NCBI GenBank assembly: GCA_949130485.1
Contig: OX422197.1
Location: forward strand, 7,110,991 to 7,174,990
Direction of reading: 5' to 3'
Length of the DNA stretch: 64,000 nt
Origin: Agelas oroides
Lineage: Eukaryota; Porifera; Demospongiae; Agelasida; Agelasidae
Positions 12,407 to 22,500 of the stretch are shown piece after piece. The notes under the pieces were generated by a model that saw nothing but the letters and a program-made list of their open reading frames with translations, had not been told where the DNA came from and searched no databases. Position 1 is the first letter of the stretch. Each line of letters opens with the position of its first letter. The translations under genes and the position numbers were made by a program.

Positions 12407-13352
12407 GTGTGTGCGTGCGTGTGCGCGTGTGTGTGTGCATGTGTGTGTGTGTGTGCGTGTGCGTGTGTGTGTGGTAGGGATGGAGTTTCTTTAAACTCAT
12501 CCACATGTGCAAGGTGGTAGCAGCTGCCTACCCATTTCTAGCGGCCAGGTGGAGTGCAGTGATGCCAACCTTGTCCTGAACATTCACACTGGCTCCCTTC
12601 TTGAGGAGATAGCCAACACAGTCAGCTGCACCAGTGCTGAGGGGGAACACCAAACAGCATGCAGTGAGAGGCTGCATGTTAGCAATCTTAACAGTGTTGC
12701 AGTCTTGGCAACACACTAGGAGGGAAAGTCCCTCTACACAGTCACCGTCTGCTCACTTGGCAGCTGAGTGCAGCAGTGTTCGTTTTGCCCTTCCAAACTG
12801 GTAGTTGACATTGAAGGTAGAGTTGGTGAGCAATTCACTCAACGGTCTGTATGGAAAGAAGAGGAAAGGGAGAGGGAGGAACCTCGACCAGAGCCAAGTT
12901 CATTGGCGAAAATTAGTCCACAAACTAACTTGACTTGGTTCTGCATGACGTAAGGGAGGAGGACAAAAGCAGCATCGTTACTGTCTGCAGGAGAGGGCAG
13001 GGAGGGACAGGACTAGTAGAGCTGAATAGATTACTTGTGAGAATACATAAACAACAGCAACGTCCATTCTTTCTCTTCCTCTTGTTTTTTACTAGTCATC
13101 TTTGTCTCTGTAACTGTCTCTGTACTCTAGTTGTACCACATCCTGTGTCTTGGACATCTTTGTCTCTGTAACTGTCTCTGTACTCTAGTTGTACCACATC
13201 CTGTGTCTTGGAAGGTTTAACACATTAGCCCATGGTAGGGCTCTCACTGGGCCCCTACCCATAAACTATCAAAGGTATCAAAGTATACCTGGTGGGAGGG
13301 TGGCGGATCTTCCACGCTGTAGAGCCCTTTTCATCCGCTGTACAAAGTCCAT
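1049..13352 (-). CDS. HACE1: HACE1 orthologue: ankyrin-repeat HECT E3 ubiquitin ligase, complete
   Basis: 24 exons read on the minus strand: 13352-13289, 12984-12930, 12837-12757, 12636-12532, 12340-12265, 12156-12079, 12002-11949, 11480-11398, 11113-11017, 10915-10707, 10415-9556, 9518-9490, 9435-9230, 9122-9069, 8616-8420, 8321-8224, 8154-8067, 7810-7661, 4183-3987, 3438-3307, 3226-3128, 2960-2890, 2815-2702, 1151-1049. Every junction is GT-AG with matching phase, and the total is 3,300 nt (1,099 residues). Order: N-cap, ankyrin repeats (about 40-240), helical/linker part, HECT (about 750-1099). Family landmarks include [54 protein letters not shown] and [14 protein letters not shown]1 is known to ubiquitylate active Rac1. 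The human protein is 909 residues; the extra length here lies mainly in exon 11. Confidence 0.95.
1152..2701 (-). other. HACE1 last intron, 1.55 kb
   Basis: Intron between exons 23 and 24, with donor gtaagt at 2701 and acceptor tctccag at 1152. I see no coding similarity in it. It contains a C-run near 2273-2284 and otherwise unremarkable AT-rich sequence. Confidence 0.7.
2963..3009. repeat. (GT)n microsatellite abutting the HACE1 exon 22 acceptor
   Basis: About 23 GT units. On the HACE1 sense strand this is (CA)n ending in CAG at the exon 22 acceptor, so the microsatellite takes the place of a polypyrimidine tract. Confidence 0.95.
3440..3518. repeat. GT-rich tract abutting the HACE1 exon 20 acceptor
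   Basis: Interrupted GT/GTAT/GTGA dinucleotide tract. On the sense strand it is CA-rich and ends in ttcacacag before exon 20. Confidence 0.9.
3539..3863. mobile_element. Foldback (MITE-like) element in HACE1 intron 19
   Basis: The ends are inverted copies: TACCGTATTTCTTC on the left, and GAAGAAATACGATA on the right. The inside has several degenerate copies of a short motif with GCCGCCCTCGAATAG. It lies wholly inside the intron between HACE1 exons 19 and 20. No coding capacity is seen. Confidence 0.75.
4277..4605. repeat. Unique spacer, first copy of an 864-bp offset duplication
   Basis: The sequence from gactaattcattcccacatg at 4281 through the array start near 4606 recurs at 5145-5469 with only a few changes. 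Each copy precedes a 23-bp array, so spacer plus array were duplicated together. Confidence 0.9.
4606..5144. repeat. 23-bp minisatellite, first array (about 23 units)
   Basis: Tandem units of ggtctgggtacaag with a variable block (accagt, gccagt, agtagt, actagt) then ggag; the period is 23 bp. The unit has no stop codon in several frames and 23 is not a multiple of 3. Long open frames therefore arise on both strands without being genes. It lies in HACE1 intron 18. Confidence 0.95.
5145..5469. repeat. Unique spacer, second copy
   Basis: Near-identical copy of 4281-4605 at an offset of 864 bp, separating the two minisatellite arrays. Confidence 0.9.
5470..7640. repeat. 23-bp minisatellite, second array with higher-order structure (about 94 units)
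   Basis: Same 23-bp unit as 4606-5144. Blocks of unit variants recur with a 506-bp step (22 units): the same variant order is seen from 5645, 6151 and 6657. The right end (about 7380-7630) is more uniform, made of gagactagt-type units. It is placed in HACE1 intron 18 and is transcribed with HACE1. Confidence 0.93.
7814..8015. repeat. (GGGA)n tract forming the HACE1 exon 18 polypyrimidine tract
   Basis: About 50 GGGA units with one interruption near 7902. On the HACE1 sense strand it is (TCCC)n running into CCCAG at the exon 18 acceptor (7811-7813). The plus strand is a strong G-quadruplex candidate. Confidence 0.95.
8624..8966. repeat. GGA/GGGA-rich tract before HACE1 exon 15
   Basis: Purine-rich on the plus strand, with perfect GGGA runs at about 8785-8940. 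On the sense strand it supplies the pyrimidine tract upstream of the exon 15 acceptor (ttccag at 8617-8622). Confidence 0.93.
9556..10415 (-). CDS. HACE1: HACE1 exon 11: long Ser/Pro/Arg-rich linker
   Basis: This 860-nt exon covers residues about 301-587. It begins with [20 protein letters not shown], the counterpart of the human post-ankyrin helical segment. It then carries a low-complexity stretch rich in Ser, Pro, Arg and His, followed by [19 protein letters not shown], matching the human helix around LELLWHSLDEW. A second disordered part with PHSPTNDS and [12 protein letters not shown] follows. This exon accounts for most of the roughly 190 extra residues over human HACE1. The many SP dipeptides suggest a phosphorylated, flexible linker between the substrate-binding and catalytic halves (inference). 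Confidence 0.88.
11017..13352 (-). CDS. HACE1: HACE1 exons 1-9: N-cap and ankyrin repeats
   Basis: Exon 1 starts at ATG 13352 (A at -3, G at +4) and encodes [20 protein letters not shown], matching the basic HACE1 N-terminus. Exons 2-3 give [10 protein letters not shown] and [20 protein letters not shown]. Exons 4-9 are one-repeat-sized ankyrin exons with the expected core strings [36 protein letters not shown] and [12 protein letters not shown]. The repeat exons are 54-105 nt, so repeat borders and exon borders do not coincide exactly. Ankyrin repeats in HACE1 are known to recognise substrate (Rac1). Exon 5 begins at 12340, directly after a CA microsatellite (sense strand), and uses CAG inside the repeat as acceptor. 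Confidence 0.93.
11500..11665. repeat. Degenerate tandem repeat in HACE1 intron 7
   Basis: Repeated ttatatggtcact motifs, roughly 17-24 bp apart. This accounts for much of the 468-bp intron between exons 7 and 8. Confidence 0.75.
12342..12474. repeat. (GT)n microsatellite abutting the HACE1 exon 5 acceptor
   Basis: About 130 bp of GT with GC interruptions. On the sense strand it is (CA)n; the terminal CAG is the acceptor of exon 5. The phase fits: the preceding exon ends in GG, and the first exon base T completes Gly, followed by HTKCVQKL. Confidence 0.93.
13097..13213. repeat. Two-copy tandem duplication in HACE1 intron 1
   Basis: A segment of about 57 bp beginning catctttgtctctgtaactg is present twice in direct tandem, nearly identical. 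Confidence 0.85.
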
Positions 13353-13531
13353 CTTCGTGCTATTGGTGGTAGCCAGTGGCCAGTTTTATGGAGGGACGGG
13401 ACGTATTTGCTACTATATTTAGTAACACAGCTGGGGTATTGCCCCTTACTGCGTTTTGAGTTGAGGGGGAGGGGCTAGCTTGCTGCAGTACCGGATGGGC
13501 GAGGTCTGCTGTAAACAAACGATGTTCAAAC
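13353..13531. promoter_or_regulatory. Putative bidirectional promoter, HACE1 / coiled-coil GTPase gene
   Basis: Only 179 bp separate the HACE1 ATG (13352, minus) from the ATG of the coiled-coil GTPase gene (13532, plus). The gap holds an inverted CCAAT box (attgg, 13362-13366) and a GC-box-like gggggaggggc (13465-13475), with no clear TATA box. Both transcripts must start here unless 5' UTR introns exist. Shared regulation is inferred. Confidence 0.6.
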
Positions 13532-16500
13532 ATGGCGTCCAGCAAGGCAGAGCCAGAGAAGGTGAAACTCGGAGTCACTGATCACGCCAGCCATGCTGAG
13601 ACTGGAGGAGGCGCCAAAGGGGAGAAGAAGAAGCCAACTAAGCTATCTGACTTCAGCCTTACTGTTTGGGTAAGTGTTCTGTGTTGCGGAGACTGTTCCT
13701 GCATGTGCCAGTAGCTATCATTTATGAACAAACGCAACACGAAAAACTATCCAACGTGGAACCGTTGTTTACGCTTAGCTGCCACACTTGCTGTGTACAT
13801 GGCAGCATCTGCCTCCCTACTGACAGTAGTGTAAAATGCCACCCCCTTGGGATATATGCAATCTAGGTGTAGAGTGCAAGGTATGCACGTAAGTCTCAAG
13901 ATTCTGGTATCCAACATAGTCCATAGTACTCACTTGAATAATTTGACTGGCAGCAGATTAGTTGCATAGCTCTCTGCTGCTGTGGGATGTGTAGGGTAAT
14001 CAAGCACAGGCATAGTCTTGCAAACCAGACCCAACCAACCCCAGCGTGAATCATTTTCGGTATCATGGGATACTGAAAGTGATCCACACTGGGGTTGGTT
14101 GGGTCAACCGTCTGGCTTGCAAGACTAGCACAGGCAGACTGCTTGTGAGTGTTCTGGTCTGGTTTTGCCAGACTAGATACAGAGCTTGTTTCTGCACTTA
14201 GTGTAAAAGTGTGTATGAAGGTAACAGGAAGAGAAAAACAGTTGGTGGATATGTTTCTCAGCGGGTGATAGCATAGTCTCATGGCCCACAGAAAACCACA
14301 GCGATGAAGTCCATCCATGGGCATACATCTTCAACTGCAAATGAAAACAGCTTCAGCGTGCATCGTATTCACACTGCTGGTTCATGCACCAGATAATACT
14401 CTGCTACTTACAGTAACAAACCCTTGTGTGAGTGGCCCAGTTAGATCAAAAGGCATCCTAGTACTTGTGTCTAGCCTCGCTCCCAGACTCCTCCTCAGAT
14501 CTTGTTGTACAAACATTATGCTGGTGGGGAGCCTGGGAACAAGGCTACTTTTGCCTGCTTTAATGTCCATCAAGCCAGCAGTCTACAGAAGTACAGTGAC
14601 AATGCAGTTCTTCTGACACACAGTATACAGGCCTTTCTCTTTTATCACGCACTTTAGAGCAAGGAAAAGGTCTGGGTACAAGGCTAACTTGAGGCTCTTA
14701 CCGAGTGACACGGCATGTGTAAACAGACGATAGGATCACCCTTTTGGAGTATGTGTGGCATGATGAATTCAGCTTGGCGTCTTGTAGGAGATAGACAAAC
14801 ACAACTCAATAGATGAGGAGGTCTTGGACTGTTCTGTAGTACTGTGTAACTGGTATGCAGGAATAGCAGGAGTACTGATGAGTGTTATCATTGTCACATG
14901 ACATAGATTACATTCCATTGTGTCATGCACAATGATATTCATGGAGCTAGCTGACCTGTAACTGCTGCATGTGTGTATGAGTCAGATTGCTGGTCCAGTG
15001 GACCTCCCTCCCAGTGACAAACACTCACACACCCACTGCCTGGGGAGGACAAACTGTAGCTCAGTCAGCCTTCCCTTCTGACAGACTCTACTAGTCTCTA
15101 GCAAATGTGTTGGATCATGTGATGCATGGCGTCCTCTGATATACTACATATGGATGTTGTGTAGAGTGGACACATGTTTATATTGCTCACTGCCTCTCTC
15201 CCCTCACTGATTACCCCAGTTTCTCTCTAATGTGGATGAGTGGAGCAAGCTAGTAAGTTTCTGACCACTCTGTGTTGTAATTATCCTGGTGTGGGAACAC
15301 TTTTGTCCCAATCATAAATGATCACCATCACAAATGGCCACACAGTGCCAGTGATGCTGGTGGCAGGAATGTTGGTACAAGTTAGCCTCATTCCCAGGCC
15401 ACTCCCACCCCAGCTTTTGATCACTTACAGTATGGGGGGAAGGCCTGGAAGAGTTTCACATGTGATATATACCAACACTGACATCACAGAATCTGTAGAA
15501 ACCTTTCTAACCTGCTAAAGAAACTGGACAAGGATGTCACAGAATTTACAAAAATAATAAGAAACTAAACAAACTCCAGACGAGAGGAAGGACCTACCTC
15601 TAAAACATACCCAGAAGATTTGAAACAAAACTGCTAAGAGACAGCTGTGATAAAAAGCTTACAAGTTAGTAAAGTGCTTGTATGCTCTGCCCAGTGAGCC
15701 CATCACACTTGGATGTTTCAGCACTTGTATCTCAGCACCCTTCAAAGGTAGGGCTTATACTTGTGATAGGTTTTATTCACTCAGTGCAGCTCCCAGCTGG
15801 CTGTTGTACCGTCTTTGTAGCTGCAACAGAATGTGAGATACAGCTCAATGGCCTCCGATATTTTGAACAGCTGACATTTTGTGATGAGGGTGGTATGCAT
15901 CTTCTTTGTATCCTCCTCACCAAGAGAATATCTCTGTTTGGACAGTTGAAGCTACGAGAGTGTGTCGTACCTCGTGTTATGAAATGACAGAACAAAACAC
16001 AACAGGAAGCCTCACCCTAACTTCTGGCTATTGTCAAGTTCTTTTCTTCTTCCCACTTGATGTTGCACTACAAGTGAAAACCCTTCCAACCCTCCTCCTC
16101 TCCCATACTGCAAACTATCAAAAGGATGGGCGTGGTCTGCATGATAACAAGGATAGGTTGTAGTCTCGTGCCCTGCCCGCGCGCGCCTCCCGGCGAGAAA
16201 CGGTCTGGTGAATGAAGTCGAATTTCTTGGGCTTATTACCCAAAACAGGTAATGACCAATGAGATCGCGAGATCGGTAATTATTACGTAGCACTTCCCTT
16301 ACAATAGTAAAATTTGTTAATCTCCATTCGAGTATCCGTACCTTTTTTGAGCGGGTTGGCCGCAAAATGTTTTGATCGTTGCTAGGTTACATTGTCGCGA
16401 AAGCGTGTGCTAGCCCAAGAAATTCGACTTGGTTCACCAGACCGTTTCTCCTCGTGAGAGGGTGGGGTCTGGGGACGAGACTAGATAGGTTGAAGTGTAG

Positions 16501-19500
16501 TCAGTAGAGAACAGTTTCACAATTATATCTGCACATGATCGTGTGGGTCCTGATTTGGTACCCACGTGAGCAGCAATTCAGGGTATAACATATCCATATG
16601 CAGTGAGTGTATGGGGTGTAAAGATTAGGGAGTGGCATTGTTTGTGATTGCTGTGATGTTTCATAATCTTTCACCGAGTCTTATCCCCAGACCAAATTTT
16701 TTTGCATGTGCCCTGTGGCCTTGTTGAAACATAGGGTCTGGGCACTTTCAGTGGGAAATCTGAGGCCTAATTATAAAGTGTATCGGCGTGTTGTCGCTCT
16801 AATCAGATCGCTTGGGGAATTAAATCATGTTTATATGTCATCACAGATAGCCAGCTTGCAGATTTTTGGGTGCCAAGGCTTATGCTACTAGTAACTGGCA
16901 ACTTAATGACCACCTACAATTACTGACTGCTGTATATCAACTGGCCGCAGTTTTCTTAGTGAAAGTGTCCTGCACCCTATTTTTTGATGAGGCTGCATGC
17001 GAAAAATTTGGTCTGAAGACAAGACTAGATTTTCAGCTATCAATTGTTTTGGTTTGCTCTTAAACTACTGTAACTGTAAGGCTAATAATGACTGGCAATT
17101 AATCTCACTTCATGCACCTGCTCAGTGTGGGGTATTGTACTAGCACACTGATGGACATTGAATATTGGTGGAGGTGGGGTGGGGGGGGGGCTATAGCCCT
17201 CTACGCTATGGTAGAGGTGAAAATATCATCGTGGAGTGGGTGTTATGAGGTGTTGTCTTCCCTCACTAGAGCCACTTTGACCTGCGGAAGAAGTTAGACG
17301 AGATGCAAGGGATGGTATGTCAGAGTACAGACATGGTTGTTGGTAGCCACCAGCTAAACTGCACACAGCCATTGTTATTGATGTAATCACATTCTTCACT
17401 GAAGTATGTCAGATGATAGTAGTTACTGGCGTGAGGTGGACATGTGTTGGGGGTGTGTCCTTCATGTTTCCACTCCCCTCTCCTCTACCGCCCCAGTATC
17501 CTTCAGAACGTGAAGCTGTAAAGGAGGACATTACAAAGGTATGTGTGTCCATGTCCGCCTGCAGTGAGGAGCATGTTACATACAGACCTTATGTGAATGA
17601 TGTCACATGCTATATCTCTGGATGTTATGTCATCAGCTGCGGCCATCTTGAGTGGCAAAGAGCAATGATGAACTGTACAGTGTGACCTGTCAGTTGCCTC
17701 TGTTTGTAGAAACACATGAACCTAGCTTTATTGTCACTCTGAATGCACAAGGTGTTAACATGGCCTGCTTCTGACTGAAGCCATTAAGCTTACATACCTG
17801 CATGTTTCCTGAAAGTTATGAACTCACAAACCACACTGCTATACCATTGAAATACTGCATTTTGCCACTCAAAATGGCCACTTAGTACCCACAGTTTCAG
17901 TTTACTGTTCACTGTCCATTCACTAGCAGTAACATAACTGCACGAGGTCTATCTCCCGTTCACTCATGTCTCCCCCCCCACACAGTGGAAGCAGCTCACA
18001 GAGCAGGAGAAGAAGAAGGTAGGTACAATCCTCACATTGTAAAGCTAGCTCCTGGAAACCCCTACCCTTGTACCCAGGCCTTCAACCCAGTGTTTGTCAC
18101 TTGCAGTACTAAAGGTCTGGTATTAATCATCTCATGCGCTGATGTACCTGCATGTTAGGTGGACGTCTGGAGGCATTGCAAAATCCCAGAAAATTCCAAA
18201 CTGGTCTTTTGCCTGGATGTTTACAGCACTGTTGCAATTGCTTAAGGTTTAACTAGCTTGGTACTCAGCTACTGGCCCTGACTGAAAAACAACATTTTAG
18301 GAATGTGCCACGCCTCCAAACATCCACCTGATGTCCAGGTGCGTCACTGCACGTGATGTGTTTTACCGAGCCTTCTCCTGGTTTAGTGCTGCAAGTGGCA
18401 GAAGCTAGGTTGAAGACCTGGGTACAAGGCTGCTGCTGGCAGTGTGTATTGTACAACTATTAGCTGTTGTTGATGTGGTTACAACATGTGCCAACACGTA
18501 GCAATGTAAACAAACATACTTGTTAACTTGTACACCACAAAGGTTTCTTCATATCAGCTTACAGCTTACATTTAAGCACTTCATGCTAACGATGCGACTG
18601 TGCTGTCGGGTGATAGTATGAATTTGTAGCCTCGTTCACAGGCCCTCGTTCACAGGCCTTCCCCGCCTCTACTATTTGATTGGTTCCACTATGCAAATAT
18701 GTACAGTACACAACAAACAATCTTGAGCCCTTGATTGTAATGTCTGTCCAAGGACTGGAAGGCCTGAATGTTCACAACGCAGTGCTAATACAACTCATTG
18801 TTCAGTACACTTGAGACAGATTAACACAAAGTTGGAATTATAACAGTCAGGCACTGCCCACCTTCTGTCTACTGACGTTACATGACATCACCACACATGA
18901 TGAGATCTCCCAGGTTTTCCCCCTCTGTATTAGCATACTAAAAGCAATCAAATACTGGAAGTGGGGAAGGCCTGGGAGCGAGACTAAGGAACTTGTTCAT
19001 ATTGCTAGTAGTTATGTATCTTACATGTGTGTGTCGTCCATTTGCTCGTGCAGTGTGGGAAATGATGAGTATGCATTATATAGTGATGTGTGCTGATAGA
19101 GCTTGAATTTTTGAGGGGCTTGTAAATAGACCTGACCTTCCCATCCATACACCATTTCACCTTGCATGTGTATGCCACAGCAGGGTAAAGCAATTGGTCG
19201 TGCCAGTCAGTCAGAATAGAATTTTCAGCAGTTTTTTTTATGTTGCCAGAAGTCCCTGCACAAACTGTCCTCATACCCAGACGGCAAAATCACCATCTGC
19301 AAGATTGTGTTTACGTACACTAGCTACTACTCGCTATATAGCTATTTTTTTTTGTTTGAAGAGGAAGGTGTGTAGGGTAAGTGCTCTCCTGGGCACTTCT
19401 AGTTGTGTTGTAAGAATAGAATTTTCAGCAGTTTATCGGAAGTCCCTGCATGGACTGTCCTCGTACACAGATGGCAAAATGTTTGTCTGGGTATGAAACT

Positions 19501-22500
19501 GTGAGTGAGTGAAGTGGTAAGACCCAGCCATTTCAGAATGTGTAGACTACTGCTTGCTACTAGCTACGTGTTTAGTAGTTTCAAGAGATGGCTAAATGCT
19601 CTTCTATAGGCAGTAATTATCACAGTGAAAGAACAGTATGTGATGCTTTGTTTGACTCCCACACTGAGATTACAAGCATGCAGGGTAGAATGTAACTCTA
19701 ATGCCCGGCCTCCATTCAAATCAGAGACATCAATGTCAAATCTTGTGTTGGTCCATGTTGCTGGCTGTGAGTGTGCACCTTTTCATAGTAGCTATCATGC
19801 ACCATGCCAGCTAGCCTCGTTAGTTAACGATCATACTGATGGTCCCATGTAGTATTAGGTACCGTTAGTTCACGATCATACTGATGGTCACATGTAGTAT
19901 TAGGTACCGCTAGTTCACGATCGTACTGATGGTCCCATGTAGTATCAGGTACCACTAGTTCTTGATCATACTGATGGTCACAGTATTAGTGTGTTTGTTT
20001 ACTGCTTGCTTACTGTGTGGTGCTGTGTACATGTTTATGGTGTGTACATGTTCCCATGTTCTCTCCATTTGTTAGCTGCTGAGACAAGAGGATAGAGAAG
20101 GAAGAGAACGTGACAGACAGGTATGTGTGTGTGTCAGTGGACGTAGGTTGTCCTTGTGTTCATCAGTGTGAGTGGTGTTGTTAGGCCTGCTGGTTGAGAT
20201 GAACTGTGACCATCCATTACTCTGCTTCACCTGCTGCTCTGTTTCTTGTTCCTCCTCCAGGATGACCAAAGCTATTATTCAGAGGTAAGTACAATCAACA
20301 GTAGTTGATATTAGCTCATATTACATAGTGAGCAAAACTCATACAGTATGTGACTACTATAGATGGCAGATGGTGAGTGTTATGTGAAATTAGGCAGAAG
20401 AGAGTAGAAGCATGCAATGATCACGTAAGCATTCAAACAGCTAAGCACCTGGTGCAGTGTACGTCTAGTCTAAAGATGAACGACCATGTCAGTGCTTCTT
20501 ATGGATGATGCTGATGTATTCAAGACCACTGGGTACTGTGTGTGTGGCAGACATTGGAACATGTGCAGACACATAGTTCTGTGTGTCCATCATAGATAAT
20601 AGAGCACTGAAACAGGATTGGAAACGGACAAAAAATTTACGGGCAAACTCAGGCAAAACGCCAATGACATCACGTTGAATCCTCGTTCCTGTGTTTCAGT
20701 TAGAAGGCGGTGCCCACTAACAGGTGTACGATCGTTTATCTCCCACGCGGGTCATCGAAGTAGAGGTTCTTGTGCATTTACTGATATACCACGGTATCTA
20801 CAACATTCTGGTAGAAAATTGTACTACGCACAGTTGTGAATTGATTTTTATGCAATGTAGAAATGCTAAAATAATAGTTTCGTAGTTTTTTCTGGAAAAT
20901 AAACAGGGCTACCCAATGATGCAAGCTGTCATAAAGTGTAACCATTAACAAAGAATGTAACTGAGTGGCTTATTTCTTTGTGATACAGTACATGGTTTGA
21001 TGGGAGGTCTTGAAAAGTGTAAATAATGTGAAAACTCTTGTAGTTTTCTAGAGAGATCTGTACCCTCGTTTAGGTAAAGTCTGCTGGTCAGTATAGCAGT
21101 ACATAGGTCAATGTAATGCTGACAAAACAATAGAGCTGCAGTAATTGTGTGCACTTTTCTCCAGCTTTCTGAACAGGTGCCTCCAGCTCATGCAGAGGAC
21201 ATATCAATCTGTCTTAGTCGTCTTCAGGCCTGCTGATAATTTTCAGGACTCGTGAATATCCCTCCATCGCAATAGCAGTCTGCCAGAAGCCATTTGACAT
21301 TAGGGGAAAGAAGAAACACACATAACCGCCGCTCTCGCACAGTCGTCTACTGCCAATGCAGTGTGCATCAGATCACGTGACCGAAATGATGATTCGACGT
21401 AAAATTATTGCCGTTTCCAATCCCTGTTCGTAACTCTATTATCTATGGTTCCATTACTTGCTTGTTATGTATGCAGTACCCGGCAGTTGACATCCAGAGT
21501 CCATTTTTATCTGTCTTGCTTCTGGAACTTGTCATGTTTTACTGTCAGACAATTGAACTGCTTCATTACTTCCACTTTGCTGAATGTTGGGACCATTTGA
21601 GCTTTGACCCCAATGTGTGGTTGTTGTGTGTTTCTACTCTCCCTCCACTTCTCTCATCATTGCATGCTCCTGACAGTACATACTGCACAAACTATTTTCA
21701 TTATTTCATAGTGTCAGTAAACATTCAGCATTCTGCCATTTATACTGGTACTTGAGAGGCTTGGTGTTGATTACCGTATAGCGGGTATTTTTCGTGGGGG
21801 TGTATTCTTCGTGTTTTTCTCAGTCGAGTGGGGTCCACGAAAAATTAACCCACGAAAATGTGTGACTCGTATCCCCGTGCGTGTAGTTCTACAGACAGTT
21901 GTGTCCATGAAACACGTCGCTGCTACAATAGCTATCCTGCCAATAATACTGCACAACTCTCCGTTGCGAGCATCTCTGGTATCAACTATAGCTAGCTTGC
22001 TTTGCGCTTGGTGGATGTCAATATCGAATATTTCCTTTCCGCGAAAATTTAACCCGCGAAAAATTTCCATAATACAATAGATCGTGGTTCCGCGAAAATT
22101 TTGCCCTGCGAAAAATACCCGCTATACGGTACTAGAAAGACAGTATAGACACTTATGAACAGTGATGCAAGTGCTGAGAAATAAGTCTAAGGGAAACATC
22201 TGGGATTCGGCTGAGATTTGAACTCAAGACGTTCTGAATACTAGTCTTACCACTAAGCCACTGGGACCCCTGGACAGGGGAGTGGAAGACAAGCTACCTG
22301 TAGCAGCAATGCCTGAGGAGCTCAGCTGAAGTTTGGTTGATTCACACTCTCCCTCAAGTATTTAGTATTCAGAAGGTCTTGGGTTGAAATCCCACCTGGA
22401 TCCCAGATATTTTCTGTGGGTTTCTTTCTCACTCTCTCAGCACTTCCATCACTATACTAGCACTCTTTGAAGTTGCCTAGTAGCTACCCCTCTCCCTACT

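Larger units (their letters stand above)
14884..19170 (+). repeat. Segmental duplication, copy A (introns 1-5 and exons 2-5 of gene A)
   Basis: Colinear with 59249-64000 apart from insertions. Intron stretches differ by about 2-4% where I counted (for example 5 in about 215 bp after exon 2, 6 in 182 bp of intron 3). Copy A alone has the MITE at 16161-16483 and an element at 16675-17027. Confidence 0.93.
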
